A stretch of 49,511 nt of DNA from Candidatus Villigracilis proximus (GTDB lineage Bacteria; Chloroflexota; Anaerolineae; Anaerolineales; Villigracilaceae): assembly GCA_016715195.1 (NCBI GenBank), contig JADKBB010000029.1:1-49511 (forward strand), given 5' to 3'. The notes beneath the pieces are model-generated. The model made no database searches. It was not told the origin of the DNA and saw nothing but the letters and a program-made list of their open reading frames with translations. Shown piece after piece: positions 18,301-26,000 of this stretch (its first letter is position 1; each line of letters begins with the position of its first letter). The position numbers and the translations under genes were made by a program.

Positions 18301-19035
18301 ACCATCCAGTCGCATGGCGGTAATGGTTACAATATTCAACAGACGCTGGCGGATATCCTCACGCACCTGATTGCGGTAGTTGATATACACAACCGTCCCT
18401 ACAATAGCCACTGAGATCAAGGCGATCACGGTGAACGAAGTAACCAGCTTCAAGCGGATATTGCCAGCCCAAGCCTGACGCACAACCAGGGCGATCAGGC
18501 TGATGACCAAAAATGCCAGGATCAATGGACCGAAAAAATTAGATGTGGGACTCGTACCGGTTATTTCCAGCCGAAAGGACGGCTGAAAGACCTCGACGGA
18601 GGCTGTCAAAATAGAGGCAATAATGGGCGCGAATTGATATTTCTTACGCCATGCCCGTGGCTGCAAATAGAAAATATGGATACTGCTAACCACAAGAATA
18701 ATGGCGATCAGGAATGGTGTGGTGTTGGTAACCAACAAGGCATTCGGCGGCACCGTGAACAGGGTGGACCAGAACAGGTATTTCAGCCCCTGTTCCAATT
18801 GACCACGCGTGATCAATACGACACTAATGACATCAACTATCAGGGCAATGGTTGTGATCGCCAAGATTAAGTAACTCTGCCAGACCGGTGACCCGCCGAT
18901 CAGGAAGAAGGAAAATACAAACGATATGGCGGCAACGGCTGTGAAGATGATCGACGCCCAAAATACACGTTGTCTATTTATAGATTCGCCTTGGGCAGGT
19001 TGATTAGTTGGGTTGTGAGATAAGGAATTATTCAT
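15361..19035 (-). CDS. Giant membrane sensor protein without kinase domain
   Basis: In this 1224-residue protein, residues about 25-190 form five to six membrane helices, followed by a helix at about 198-220. An extracytoplasmic Cache-like domain lies at about 225-375, a helix at 378-402 and HAMP at 403-455. Then come a GAF (475-630), two TRENW modules (640-740, 750-845), a PAS with PAC (860-985), a GAF (1005-1165) and a short tail at 1178-1224 (TLNTISQKIQSATTVEAVLQ then RELGHALG). There is no HisKA, HATPase, GGDEF or methyl-accepting domain. The tail resembles the first helix and strand of a GAF domain and recurs at the end of the next two proteins. It probably senses through the Cache domain and acts through a partner kinase. 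Confidence 0.9.
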   Translation of the reverse strand: MNNSLSHNPTNQPAQGESINRQRVFWASIIFTAVAAISFVFSFFLIGGSPVWQSYLILAITTIALIVDVISVVLITRGQLEQGLKYLFWSTLFTVPPNALLVTNTTPFLIAIILVVSSIHIFYLQPRAWRKKYQFAPIIASILTASVEVFQPSFRLEITGTSPTSNFFGPLILAFLVISLIALVVRQAWAGNIRLKLVTSFTVIALISVAIVGTVVYINYRNQVREDIRQRLLNIVTITAMRLDGDMHATLQTPEDMQTEAYRQMMAEGDEIVATDPDLIFSYTMRLNEQGQIYFVIDSRRADDTERIDIGTIYDEPSETLQAFFKAPDRPIVEKEIYTDAYNSVLSAFAPFYRADGSLEGILGIDIAADAVLEKERNILYLILGTTLGTMFLVTLLGLYLGNVFTNPIIRLSQVAQKIAAGDLSARAKIEATDEVSDLAVTINTMTAQLQETLQSLEQRVADRTRNLELAAEVGRSVSQVGALDVILKNAAEIIRSRFNLYYVQVYLTDPSQTNLLLLSGTGKVGEELLSRNHRLPLNTGSINGRAAIERKSVVITDTTANTTFRPNPLLPHTRSEMAMPLLVGDKVVGVLDLQSEQTNSLNQEILPAFEALAGQLAIAIQNANLLAETEQARAEVESQARRLTRANWVDYLDAIHQPEEIGFVFEQNKISPLTQAQETQTAENSNAFSAPISVTGEALGNLIVEMEGQNPIARTSELVNTVARQVAQQIESLRLLGSAERYRAEAEQASRRLTRENWQEYKQANTEKSLSYLYDQKEVRAYNHEGNEQPQSSDLNLPLKIRDEEIGQVVVQGFDTNNPDNLNLASAVVERLSQHIESLRLLEKTEESRSEIQTSQERLSEALGIAKLANWEYDVEKDLFQFNDNFYAVLHTTVQEVGGYQLASADYASRFVHPDDVPIVGVEIGKALNSTERHFSSSVEHRVIFADGEVGYLSVSIQVERDEEGKITRYYGANQDVTERRRAEEELRTREAQLSAVLKQTEKLFEASRRLTQVGDLQELVKTTVEIFDIPVINGAELDLFSYDARGDLESLTVIANWWNGTGTAPGAVGSRFSKEMFSAVKLFLTSTPVFISDALDSERVDAGMMRIVKAFNIRAVTFLPLFIGANQIGVLVMHAEETHDFTEDETRLFSGLAPQIATVLENRHQYQRAQQQAERESTLNTISQKIQSATTVEAVLQIAARELGHALGAPMTIAQLSMKDKK

Positions 19036-19049
19036 ATCACTGTTCCTGT

Positions 19050-21395
19050 CTAGTTGTCGCCATTTGAGCGGCCGATTTTTGCCTGCACGCGTACGACGCC
19101 AGTGGATGAACCTAGTTCGCGGATGGCGATTTGCAGTGTTTCTTCGATGGATGTGGAGCGTTGGATCTTTTGCCCAATGGTGTTTACCAGTGACTCCAGA
19201 TCAGCCTGCGCTTTGGATTGTTCAAAGGAGTGTACATTTTGAATGGAGGTGGAAACCTGCGCTGCCATAGTAGTTTGAACATTGATATCTGCGTCTGTGA
19301 AGCGTCCAACTACATCCGACTGCACATCGAAGACGCCGATCACTTTTCCACCGACGATCATGGGAACGGCAAGCTCGGAGCGCGTATTGGGCAGCAGCGG
19401 ATTGGGCAGGAAGTCCGGCTCCTGGGTTACGTCATTCACGGTAACGCCTTTTCGTTCGCGGGCGGCACGTGCCACCAATGATTGCGCCTGATTGAGCGGG
19501 ATGGAGAGTCCCTTTTCTCTCATCTGACGGCCAGGCTCGCCCGCGCCGCGTGCCAGTACCAGGTTTTTACCATCCTCATCCAATAGATAAATGTGTGAGT
19601 GGTAGAGGTTAAAGCGTTCTTTTGTGAGATCCACCACGGCTTGCAGGAGTTGATTGGTATCCAAAATGGTGGCTGTGGCGGTTCCCACTTCAGCCACAGT
19701 TTCAAGATCCTTGGTACGGGCTTCCACACGTTGTTCCAGAGTGCCAAACAGATTCTTTAGTTCTGCCGCCATCTGATTGAATGTTTGTGCCAACACGCCC
19801 AATTCGTCCTGACTACTTACAAGGACTGTTTGGTTTAGATCTCCTGCGGCGATTGCTTGTGCTGATTTTGTTAAGGGGGTAATCGGATCAAGGATTTTTG
19901 TTACAAGAAAGTAGACTGTCGTGCCAATTAAAAACATTGTTACGATTAATACTGCAATCAGGGTTGTTGTCTGTTGATTTTGTTGTTGCGTGATGACTGC
20001 TTGATCTGAAACGATATCTATGATGCCTATGATGTTTCCTGAAAAATCATACAGCGGTGAGCTTAGAATTGCATAGCTTACACCGTCAAAAGAGACGATC
20101 TCGAGGTTATTTTCACCGTTCAGCGCTTTGTTGTATCCTGCGAGTGATGAAAAGACGGGCGTTTCACTTGTGCTGGCCTGGAAAACCAGATCTGGTTGAG
20201 GAGGGATAATATCGGCCCGGGTGGATACGAAAGTGGCAATATCTGCTGGTTCCTTCAGAAGCAGAATTTGCCATTCATCCCCATAGTTTGTTTGAAGTTC
20301 ATTCAAGAGGGTCTGGTCAATATTTAAGCCAAATTCAACAGTTCCGGTGTGTGTTCCCTGGTAGTTGACTGGTACAACACCGCGCACGCCCAAACCGCCT
20401 CGTCCAATTTCAATGCCAGCGATTGGCTTTTTTTCTGCGTTGGCTGCTACTACTGTGGAGCGAAATGAAGAAAGATCATCTCCATATTGATCCAATTGGT
20501 GGAGGCGCAGGAATGAGGTGGCAGGGGGAAGGTGAAATTGATATTGAGGAATATCATATTGCTGGTTAAGAATTAAATAGGAGGGGAGCGTTAACTCGAT
20601 CAAACGTTCGCGGTCTTTGTTGGCGAAGGCTTCTTGTACTACGGGGTTATTAGCAACTTCGGTAGCGAGGGCAACAGAAAAGTCCTCCAGGAGGGAGATG
20701 CGATTGTTGAATATCTCATTCAAATTTAACAGGCGTTCATTTTCCGAGGCGATGATGCTTCGATTTGTTTGGACGGCGCCAATTGCAATAATGCCGCTGA
20801 GGATTACTGCTGAAATAGCCAGAATTGGGACGAGAATCTTATTGCGAAGACTTTTGCCATTCATTGTTTGCCAGATGGCCAAACCTGCAAGAACCAGAAT
20901 TACTGCTCCTGCAATGATCGGCAACCCTTTTGTAAGCGTTGATGGCGCTGGTATACGGTAGGAAAGCGGGAAGAAGTCCAAACCAAATGTGATTATTGCA
21001 GCAATGATTGCGATGCCAATCATCCGAAGAGATTTTGGGCGTGAAAACACCAGGGTTGCCACAATGCCAGTAAGAAGAATTTCAATCAGACCCAGTATCA
21101 GCCCAAAGTTGGCAAGCAGAAGCGCTGTTCCAATCAACGAAGCCAGAAAACTGTATAGGATCAGGTAAATCCCAAACTCGGAACGTCCACGTCGAATCTG
21201 CAAGGTGGCAATGGTTGTTGCAACACCAAATGCAAATACAACTCCTGCGCGGACAAATTGCTGCCATTCGCCGGTTCGAAAGCCCAGGAACAAGCTCAGG
21301 ATAAAATTTGCCAGGATTGCCACAAGAAAGACAACGGCGATAATGAATGGTCTGTTGTTTTGAGAGCTATTCTTTTCCAAAATTGGTGCGTTCAT
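19050..21395 (-). CDS. Membrane sensor protein without kinase domain
   Basis: This 781-residue protein has about six N-terminal membrane helices (residues about 18-180), then a helix at about 190-212. An extracytoplasmic sensor region (about 215-475) contains a Cache-like segment. A membrane helix is at about 478-499, HAMP at 500-552 (KILDPITPLTKSAQAIAAGD), GAF at about 565-728, and the shared C-terminal tail at 732-781 (LVNTIGQKIQRSTSIEETLQ). No transmitter domain is present. The GAF is very similar to that of the soluble kinase at 12932-15334: EPDFLPNP, then LPNTRSELAVPMI and VIGVFDVQS. The start overlaps the stop of the preceding sensor gene by one base. Confidence 0.9.
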   Translation of the reverse strand: MNAPILEKNSSQNNRPFIIAVVFLVAILANFILSLFLGFRTGEWQQFVRAGVVFAFGVATTIATLQIRRGRSEFGIYLILYSFLASLIGTALLLANFGLILGLIEILLTGIVATLVFSRPKSLRMIGIAIIAAIITFGLDFFPLSYRIPAPSTLTKGLPIIAGAVILVLAGLAIWQTMNGKSLRNKILVPILAISAVILSGIIAIGAVQTNRSIIASENERLLNLNEIFNNRISLLEDFSVALATEVANNPVVQEAFANKDRERLIELTLPSYLILNQQYDIPQYQFHLPPATSFLRLHQLDQYGDDLSSFRSTVVAANAEKKPIAGIEIGRGGLGVRGVVPVNYQGTHTGTVEFGLNIDQTLLNELQTNYGDEWQILLLKEPADIATFVSTRADIIPPQPDLVFQASTSETPVFSSLAGYNKALNGENNLEIVSFDGVSYAILSSPLYDFSGNIIGIIDIVSDQAVITQQQNQQTTTLIAVLIVTMFLIGTTVYFLVTKILDPITPLTKSAQAIAAGDLNQTVLVSSQDELGVLAQTFNQMAAELKNLFGTLEQRVEARTKDLETVAEVGTATATILDTNQLLQAVVDLTKERFNLYHSHIYLLDEDGKNLVLARGAGEPGRQMREKGLSIPLNQAQSLVARAARERKGVTVNDVTQEPDFLPNPLLPNTRSELAVPMIVGGKVIGVFDVQSDVVGRFTDADINVQTTMAAQVSTSIQNVHSFEQSKAQADLESLVNTIGQKIQRSTSIEETLQIAIRELGSSTGVVRVQAKIGRSNGDN

Positions 21396-23785
21396 TAGCC
21401 GCCTCTCATTTTGTTTTTCAGTTCTGTTTGGTTTTCGGATAATGTTTCAGATTCAAGTGTTATCAAGGTTGATTTCATTCCCATGGCGTGACCCAATTCG
21501 CGCGCCGCCATTTGAAGAGCTGCTTCTATGCTGGTTGTGTTTTGAATCTTTTGCGTGATCAAGTTCACCGCAGTTTCACGCTCTGCCTGTCGTTGTGTTT
21601 GAAAGAGTGCGCGCGCATTTTGAATGGAAACTGCAATTTGTGAAGCCAGTGTCGTTTGAACATCAGCGTCTTCATCAGAGAATGCGTTGAGACGGTCTGA
21701 CTGTACATCCAGCACGCCAAGAAGTTGATTACCAACGATTAGGGGGACAGCTAACTCAGAGGCTGTGTCTGGAAGTAGCGGGTTGGGCAGCCAGCCTGAC
21801 TCATTGCGCACATTGTTGATGATAACGGCTTGTCTGGTGCGGGCTGCGCGTGCCACGAGTGATTGTTCCTGAACAAGCGGGATGATTGTTGTTCCGTGTG
21901 TACCTTCGTGCTCATCTCCTTCTTTGTAACCACAAGCAGTGATTTCAAGTTGGTCTTTATTTTCATCATATAGAAATACATGGGCGTGATACAGGCCAAA
22001 CCCGCGTTGTGTTAGGTGAACAACGGATTCCAGCATTTTTTGAACATCACTAATTGTGGCTGCAACGGTACTAATACGGGCAACTGTTTGCAGCTCAACG
22101 GCACGCTTGGCTACCGCTTTTGTAGATTTAATGTTTTGAAGCGCAACCGCGATTTGATTGGCAATGGATTGAAGCGAGTCGATATCTTCCTGTTGTAAGC
22201 CGTCTATGATGTTTTGTTGCACATCAAGCACGCCCATCACTTCATTGCCGACAGAGATCGGAATTGCAACTTCAGATCTGGTATCGGGTAATAATTTGTT
22301 GGGCAGCCATTCAGGATTTTGTGATGTGTTGGATACCAGCACCACCTGGTTACTTTCTGCTGCGCGTCCCACCAGACCGCGTCCTTTTGCAACTTTGTGG
22401 AATTGGGCCAGCATCATTTCGCCAGCTTCCCCTGTGCCGCCGGCCATGATCAGGTTTTCATTGGATTCATCAATAAAGTAAATTTGAGTATGGTAATAGC
22501 CAAATGCGTTCTTAACCTGATTTACAACTTCATTTACCAATTCTTTCTGATCGAGAATAGTGGATAAACGGCGGCTTACTTCAGAGGAGGTGGCGAGCGC
22601 CCTGGTGCGGTCTGCCACGCGTTGTTCGAGTGAACCGATCAGCTCACGCAAACGGCTGGTCATTGTATTGAAGGCTGTGGCGAGCACGCCGATTTCGTCT
22701 TTTCTTTCAACATAGGCAACGGATTCGAGGTTTCCTGAAGTGACATTTTCTGCGATTGTCACAAGCTGAGAAATTGGAGTTGTAATACTCCCCGTCACCA
22801 GGAAGGCTACAAATGCGGCAATAATGAGCGTAAGCACCATCAATCCCAGGGTGATGCCAAATGCTCGATTCGATGATTGCAGGGCTTCACTTTGATCCTG
22901 TTCAGCGATAAGGGCAATGCGTAGTTCCGGGATCCATAGATATGATCCCAGAACAGGGACATTTCTGTAGTCGTTATAGAGGTCTGCACCTGTGGACTGT
23001 GTTTCGATCGAGTTTCTTGTGCCATTTGTACGAATGTAGGTTTCGCCAATTTTGAAATTTTCAAAACGGGATTGACTCAATAATGCATAATTTGCACCCA
23101 CCAAATAGGTCTCACCGGTTTCACCGAGGCCTGCACGCACAAGCATGATCTGGTCAAGAACCGCCAGATTGGCGCGGCCTGCCAACACTCCAATCACTTC
23201 GCCGCTTATGCTTTGAATGGGCTGTGAAAAGACGATCGAATACTTTGACAGGGAAATATCATAAGCTGGCGGTGTAAGGTAACTTCCCTTCAACCCTTCA
23301 TGGAAAATGGCTTGGGTTGAATAGATCTTGCCTTCCTGTGAAGTATTGGTGGATACAACAACCACACCTTCTCTATCAAGGATGAATAGTTCTTCAAAAT
23401 ACCCGGTTGTTTTGTTGACGGAATTGAATCTATTTCGCAAGCTTGTTCTGGCTGTTTCTGCATCCGCTGTTTTTTTCAGAACCGCGCTCATATTTTCACT
23501 GAGATCCCTGCCCTGCAGCACCAGATCAAGATTGGTTTGAAGCGTGGATACCCATGAATCAATTTCGCTCGCCTTCAATTGGGCAACTGAGGTTAATTGT
23601 GCCAGCGAGGCATTTCTCAAACCTTGCGCATTGATCAAGCCCGATATGATGCCTGTAAGAAGCACAGGCAGCGCCGCCAGTAAAAGAAATGTGATCAACA
23701 AGCGATTGCGGAGTGACAGTGTGCCTGTCCGCTTATTGTGAGCAGGCTTGTTGTTAGCTCCGCCAGGAATAGCATTGATGGTCAT
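21395..23785 (-). CDS. dCache-HAMP-GAF-GAF membrane sensor without kinase domain
   Basis: The protein is 796 residues from the ATG at 23785. A TTG at 23797 also opens the frame, but the GGAGG just inside it is the Shine-Dalgarno for the ATG. The N-terminus has a membrane helix (about 25-47), then a double-Cache-like extracytoplasmic domain (about 50-300) with GLGETGETYLVG. A second helix is at about 310-335 and HAMP is at about 336-388. Two GAF domains follow (about 400-560 and 570-730). The shared tail ends the protein (VNLITQKIQNTTSIEAALQ then RELGHAMG). There is no transmitter domain. A TATAAT hexamer on the minus strand at 23846-23851, upstream of the gene and downstream of a terminator, suggests a fresh promoter, but no clear -35 is visible. 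Confidence 0.9.
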   Translation of the reverse strand: MTINAIPGGANNKPAHNKRTGTLSLRNRLLITFLLLAALPVLLTGIISGLINAQGLRNASLAQLTSVAQLKASEIDSWVSTLQTNLDLVLQGRDLSENMSAVLKKTADAETARTSLRNRFNSVNKTTGYFEELFILDREGVVVVSTNTSQEGKIYSTQAIFHEGLKGSYLTPPAYDISLSKYSIVFSQPIQSISGEVIGVLAGRANLAVLDQIMLVRAGLGETGETYLVGANYALLSQSRFENFKIGETYIRTNGTRNSIETQSTGADLYNDYRNVPVLGSYLWIPELRIALIAEQDQSEALQSSNRAFGITLGLMVLTLIIAAFVAFLVTGSITTPISQLVTIAENVTSGNLESVAYVERKDEIGVLATAFNTMTSRLRELIGSLEQRVADRTRALATSSEVSRRLSTILDQKELVNEVVNQVKNAFGYYHTQIYFIDESNENLIMAGGTGEAGEMMLAQFHKVAKGRGLVGRAAESNQVVLVSNTSQNPEWLPNKLLPDTRSEVAIPISVGNEVMGVLDVQQNIIDGLQQEDIDSLQSIANQIAVALQNIKSTKAVAKRAVELQTVARISTVAATISDVQKMLESVVHLTQRGFGLYHAHVFLYDENKDQLEITACGYKEGDEHEGTHGTTIIPLVQEQSLVARAARTRQAVIINNVRNESGWLPNPLLPDTASELAVPLIVGNQLLGVLDVQSDRLNAFSDEDADVQTTLASQIAVSIQNARALFQTQRQAERETAVNLITQKIQNTTSIEAALQMAARELGHAMGMKSTLITLESETLSENQTELKNKMRGG

Positions 23786-23908
23786 TACAGCCTCCAATCA
23801 TTATGTTGCCAATATTTGATACGTATTACTGATACCTTATAGTCTATTATAAAAAATCAATAAAGTGCGTTGCAGATGAATTCTGGTTAAGTATTGCAAG
23901 TAGGACGG

Positions 23909-23946
23909 AAAAGCTGACTGTCGTTTTGAAAGGAAACGACAGTCAG
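23909..23946 (-). terminator. Intrinsic terminator after the second binding-protein gene
   Basis: On the minus strand CTGACTGTCGTTT pairs with AAACGACAGTCAG (23914-23926 with 23934-23946), a 13-bp stem with a seven-base loop, followed by CTTTT. It splits the signalling block into an upstream part (kinase and binding proteins) and a downstream part (sensors to GNAT). Confidence 0.8.
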
Positions 23947-23960
23947 TCTATTTTGATCTT

Positions 23961-24944
23961 TTATTTGATGAAATCGTTTGTGTAAGCTTTTGTCAAGTCA
24001 ATCGGAGATATGATATAGCCCTGATCTAATAAAATGGCTTGTGTGTTATTCCAGATATCTTCCTCCATCCATCCAATTTGAGCGTCACCGGTATCCAATA
24101 GGGGGATTTGAGCTTCTATGGTTGCCTGTTGAAAGGCGACATCCAGGCTCTCGTCATATTTAAGCGTGAAGGCTGCCACCTCTTGTGGATGCTCAACCGC
24201 ATATTGATATCCTTTCAGAGTGGCACGGATGAAACGTTGAACCAATTCCGGGTCGCTGGAAATCAATTTGGCATCGGTAAAGATCAGGTTATTGTAGAAC
24301 TCTACACCATAATCTCCATAGTAGATCGGAACAACATCTTCGCCATCAATTTTGGCTTGAACAAGCTCGTTGGTTGAGAATGTGCCGCTGGTGGCATCCA
24401 TCCGGTCGGTGTGCAGATCCGCCGCGCTATAAAATTCCTCATTGGGAACAAAGGTGATGCTCGCAGGATCCACGCCCACCTTTTTCAACATGGCGATGAA
24501 TTGGATATCCCAGGTTGTATCCAAGCCGGGGGAAACAACACCAACCGTTTTTCCTGCCAAATCTTGAGGTGTGCTAATTCCACTATTGGCCAGTGCCATG
24601 ACGATCAACGGGCTTTTGCGGAAGATGCTTGAAATGGCTACTGGTTCCTGACCTGCAGACTGAGCGCGGATAATCGAGTCGCCGGGGGTAACCCCAAATT
24701 GGGATGTTCCCTCAAAGACACTTGCGATCGGGTCGGTTTCCGGTCCGCCAGCGACCAGAGCTACCTCTAAATTCTCGTCGTTGTAATATCCAAGCTGATC
24801 AGCGGTATAAAAGCCTATAAACTCTGCGCTGTGAAACCAACTAAGTTGAACAGTCACTTTGTCTTTGGCAGGGCTGCAGGCATTCAGCAGGAGTGCGATG
24901 GCAATAATCAAAATGCTGATGGGATTCCCAATTTTTTTGCTCAT
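23961..24944 (-). CDS. NMT1/THI5-like solute-binding lipoprotein
   Basis: This 327-residue protein has a lipoprotein signal peptide ending in LLLNACSP, so it is exported and lipid-anchored. It belongs to the NMT1/THI5/SsuA type of periplasmic binding proteins. The features are VQLSWFHSAEFIGFYTADQLGYY at the N-terminus, AGGPETDP, FGVTPGDSII, the LAGKTVGV hinge and a two-lobe length. Family ligands include pyrimidine thiamine precursors, sulfonates and bicyclic compounds; which applies here is unknown. No permease or ATPase gene is near. It is a diverged tandem duplicate of the gene at 24984-25985. Its place between a hybrid kinase and three Cache sensors suggests it presents a ligand to the sensors (inference). 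Confidence 0.88.
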   Translation of the reverse strand: MSKKIGNPISILIIAIALLLNACSPAKDKVTVQLSWFHSAEFIGFYTADQLGYYNDENLEVALVAGGPETDPIASVFEGTSQFGVTPGDSIIRAQSAGQEPVAISSIFRKSPLIVMALANSGISTPQDLAGKTVGVVSPGLDTTWDIQFIAMLKKVGVDPASITFVPNEEFYSAADLHTDRMDATSGTFSTNELVQAKIDGEDVVPIYYGDYGVEFYNNLIFTDAKLISSDPELVQRFIRATLKGYQYAVEHPQEVAAFTLKYDESLDVAFQQATIEAQIPLLDTGDAQIGWMEEDIWNNTQAILLDQGYIISPIDLTKAYTNDFIK

Positions 24945-24983
24945 GATGACCTCTTTTATATATGCTATAAGAAATCAAGCTGT

Positions 24984-25985
24984 TTAAGGGGCAAGAAATT
25001 CGTTTGTATGGACTGTGCTCAAGTCAATTGCTTTTTTGATCAGTCCGAATTCCAAAAGAATATCCTGTGTTGTATTCCAAACATCGTCATCCATGGACCC
25101 GATCGGGGCATCGCCAGTGTTGATGAATGGAATCTGTGCTTGCATTACATTTTGCTGATAGGCAAGATCCAAAGTTGAATCATATTTAACTGCGAAGCCG
25201 GCGACCTCTTCAGGGTTTTCAATTGCATATTCGTAGCCCTTCATGGTAGCGCGCAGAAAGCGGGTAATTAATTCAGGGCTGCTTTGTGTAAGTTCTTCCT
25301 TTACAAAGATCGTGTTGATGTACACATCATAGCCATAGTCTTTATAGTAGATGAAATTCAATTCATCACCGGCATCCTTTGCCATAACCTGTTGATCTGT
25401 GGCGAACATGCCGCTCATGGCGTCCATGTTTCCGGCTTTGATTTCATTGGCGCCTTGGAAATCTTCGATCAGCGCATATTTCATTGAGCCGCGCTCCAGC
25501 CCGGTGCGGCTTAAGAACGCGAGGAAGGGCATGTCGAAGAAATTTGTCAGATCAAGTGAGTAAACGCCGACAGTTTTTCCGATCAGATCTTCCGGCTTTT
25601 GAATATTATCTTTTGTCAGAGATGTGATCGCCAGTGGATTTTCACGGAAAATCGTGGCTACAGATACAAAATTCTGCTGGCTGGCTTTGGCAATGATGAT
25701 GCTGTCGCCGCTGGTAATGCCAAATTGAGCCTTGTCATTTTGTACTTCATCCATTGGATTAATTTCAGGGCCGCCCGCATTCAAAACGACTTCAATATTC
25801 TCCGCTTTGTAGTAGCCTTTTTCCACTGCAGTATAGAACCCGGCATACTCCACACCATGAAACCAGCTTAACTGAACCGTTACCTTGTCTGCTGGAGCAG
25901 GAGCGGCTTGATTGCCGCAGGCGCTAATGAAAATTGCGATGATAACGATCAAAACACCAATTGAGTTCAAATTCTTTTTGTTCAT
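24984..25985 (-). CDS. NMT1/THI5-like solute-binding lipoprotein, paralogue
   Basis: This 333-residue protein has a lipobox at IFISACGNQ and the same architecture as its neighbour: VQLSWFHGVEYAGFYTAVEKGYY, AGGPEINP, FGITSGDSII, LIGKTVGVYSLD, then RFLRATMKGYEYAIENPEEVA. The C-terminal region also parallels the neighbour (QAQIPFINTGDAPIGSMDDDVWN against QAQIPLLDTGDAQIGWMEEDIWN), so the pair arose by duplication. It begins 15 bases after the hybrid kinase gene, so it is probably cotranscribed with it. No ABC permease or ATPase is encoded in the window. Confidence 0.88.
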   Translation of the reverse strand: MNKKNLNSIGVLIVIIAIFISACGNQAAPAPADKVTVQLSWFHGVEYAGFYTAVEKGYYKAENIEVVLNAGGPEINPMDEVQNDKAQFGITSGDSIIIAKASQQNFVSVATIFRENPLAITSLTKDNIQKPEDLIGKTVGVYSLDLTNFFDMPFLAFLSRTGLERGSMKYALIEDFQGANEIKAGNMDAMSGMFATDQQVMAKDAGDELNFIYYKDYGYDVYINTIFVKEELTQSSPELITRFLRATMKGYEYAIENPEEVAGFAVKYDSTLDLAYQQNVMQAQIPFINTGDAPIGSMDDDVWNTTQDILLEFGLIKKAIDLSTVHTNEFLAP

Positions 25986-26000
25986 GAAATTCTCCTTGTT

